DNA from: an uncultured Alphaproteobacteria bacterium
GTDB lineage: Bacteria > Pseudomonadota > Alphaproteobacteria > Rhizobiales > Ancalomicrobiaceae
NCBI GenBank assembly: GCA_937892955.1
Contig: CALBKH010000095.1
Span: forward strand, 12,070 to 76,069
Direction: 5' to 3'
Length of the DNA stretch: 64,000 nt
A program made the translations under genes and the position numbers. Of this stretch, positions 63,573 to 64,000 are shown piece by piece. Every line of letters starts with the position of its first letter. The first letter of the stretch is position 1. Under the pieces are notes generated by a model that had not been told where the DNA came from, did not search any database, and saw only the letters and a list, made by a program, of their open reading frames with translations.

Positions 63573-64000
63573 TCAGGTCAGATCGGTCTTGATTTGGATG
63601 CCGCGGCGCTGGCGAGACGGCTTGGGCCGACCACCGGAGCGCGTCGCGGGAGCGGGAGCCGGCGCCGGGGCCGCCTCGGGCGCCTTCGCCGGAGCACGGC
63701 GCGGCCGCGAGGTGGCCGGAGCCGCAGGCATCGGCGTTTCGGCCGGCGCTTCCGTCACCACCGGAGCCGGGGCCGGAGCCTCGGACGCCTTGGCGAGACG
63801 CGGCGGGCGACCAGACGGCACGGCCGGCGCTTCCGTCACCACCGGGGCCGGGGCCGGAGCCTCGGACGCCTTGGCGAGGCGCGGCGGGCGACCCGACGGC
63901 GCGGACGGCGCTTCCGTCACCACCGGGGCCGGGGCCGGGGCCTCCGACGCCTTGGCGAGGCGCGGCGGGCGACCCGACGGCGCGGACGGCGCTTCCGTCA
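63573..64000 (-). CDS. Pro/Ala-rich repeat protein, C-terminal part
   Basis: The frame is open to the window edge; the start lies beyond base 64000. The visible 142 residues hold repeats of 27 residues around SGRPPRLAKASEAPAPAPVV, then a basic tail with SRPRRAPAKAPE, GGRPKPSRQRRG and the end IQIKTDLT. Arg/Lys/Pro/Ala-rich repeats of this kind occur in disordered, nucleic-acid- or polyanion-binding proteins. No folded domain is visible. It ends 14 bases before the next gene of the cluster. Confidence 0.7.
   Translation of the reverse strand, partial: TEAPSAPSGRPPRLAKASEAPAPAPVVTEAPSAPSGRPPRLAKASEAPAPAPVVTEAPAVPSGRPPRLAKASEAPAPAPVVTEAPAETPMPAAPATSRPRRAPAKAPEAAPAPAPAPATRSGGRPKPSRQRRGIQIKTDLT
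63748..64000 (-). repeat. 81-base tandem repeat
   Basis: The word GCTTCCGTCA recurs at 63748 (start of a shorter match), 63829, 63910 and 63991, exactly 81 bases apart. Each unit encodes 27 residues in the same frame. The array continues past the window edge, so copy number is unknown. Confidence 0.9.

Noticed and set aside
63748..64000. CRISPR array
   Set aside because: The 81-base repeats are contiguous, in frame and encode protein; there are no unique spacers or cas genes.

Overview
The window (64 kb, very GC-rich, dense ATGA/GTGA gene overlaps) looks like the chromosome of an alphaproteobacterium of the Hyphomicrobiales (Rhizobiales). The best evidence is the block trxA-addA-addB-murU-tsaE/amgK-divL-ahcY, an arrangement I recall from rhizobia, and a DivL homologue with tyrosine at the H-box. 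No tRNA, rRNA, insertion sequence, phage or CRISPR array was seen. The genus cannot be fixed from the sequence.

Layout. 1-1.4 kb: end of deoA and deoB (nucleoside catabolism). 1.5-15.8 kb, minus strand: grpE, trxA, the AddAB recombination nuclease, a peptidoglycan-recycling pair (MurU and a TsaE-AmgK fusion), DivL and AhcY, with a SahR-like operator in front of ahcY. 16-22 kb: a DUF4337 membrane protein, a frameshifted LysR gene, an isochorismatase-like hydrolase, and a TetR-controlled DevBCA-type exporter. 22-30 kb, minus strand: a nine-gene V/A-type rotary ATPase operon. 30-43.7 kb, plus strand: a complete nitrate assimilation island. It has a sigma-54 promoter, a leader with ANTAR-type hexaloop hairpins, the NrtA/NrtB/fused-NrtCD transporter, a triple-GAF protein, NirB, NirD, NasA and the NasT/NasS regulators. 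44-50.4 kb: a dehydrogenase, a beta-CASP hydrolase and an NtrB/NtrC-like two-component pair. 50.6-52.2 kb: a YeeE/YedE (TsuA-like) sulfur transporter behind a second sigma-54 promoter. 52-56 kb, minus strand: LrgAB, an orphan branched-chain amino acid binding protein, a YCII protein and an alpha/beta hydrolase. 56-59.7 kb: a LysR regulator divergent from pxpABC (5-oxoprolinase). 59.7-64 kb, minus strand: a little-known cluster of a membrane coiled-coil protein, a ParA-like ATPase, a TPR protein, two secreted glycine/aromatic-rich proteins resembling sulfur-globule proteins, another secreted protein, and a Pro/Ala-rich repeat protein cut by the window edge.

How the genes work together. The nitrate island is self-contained: import by NrtABCD, nitrate to nitrite by NasA, nitrite to ammonium by NirBD. 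Nitrogen control would act through the sigma-54 promoter and nitrate induction through NasS/NasT on the leader RNA. The sensor kinase and sigma-54 activator just upstream of the YeeE gene are the obvious candidates for controlling it. The ParA/sulfur-globule-like cluster is the best candidate for an undescribed system; with the YeeE transporter 8-10 kb away it hints at sulfur storage, but this is inference.
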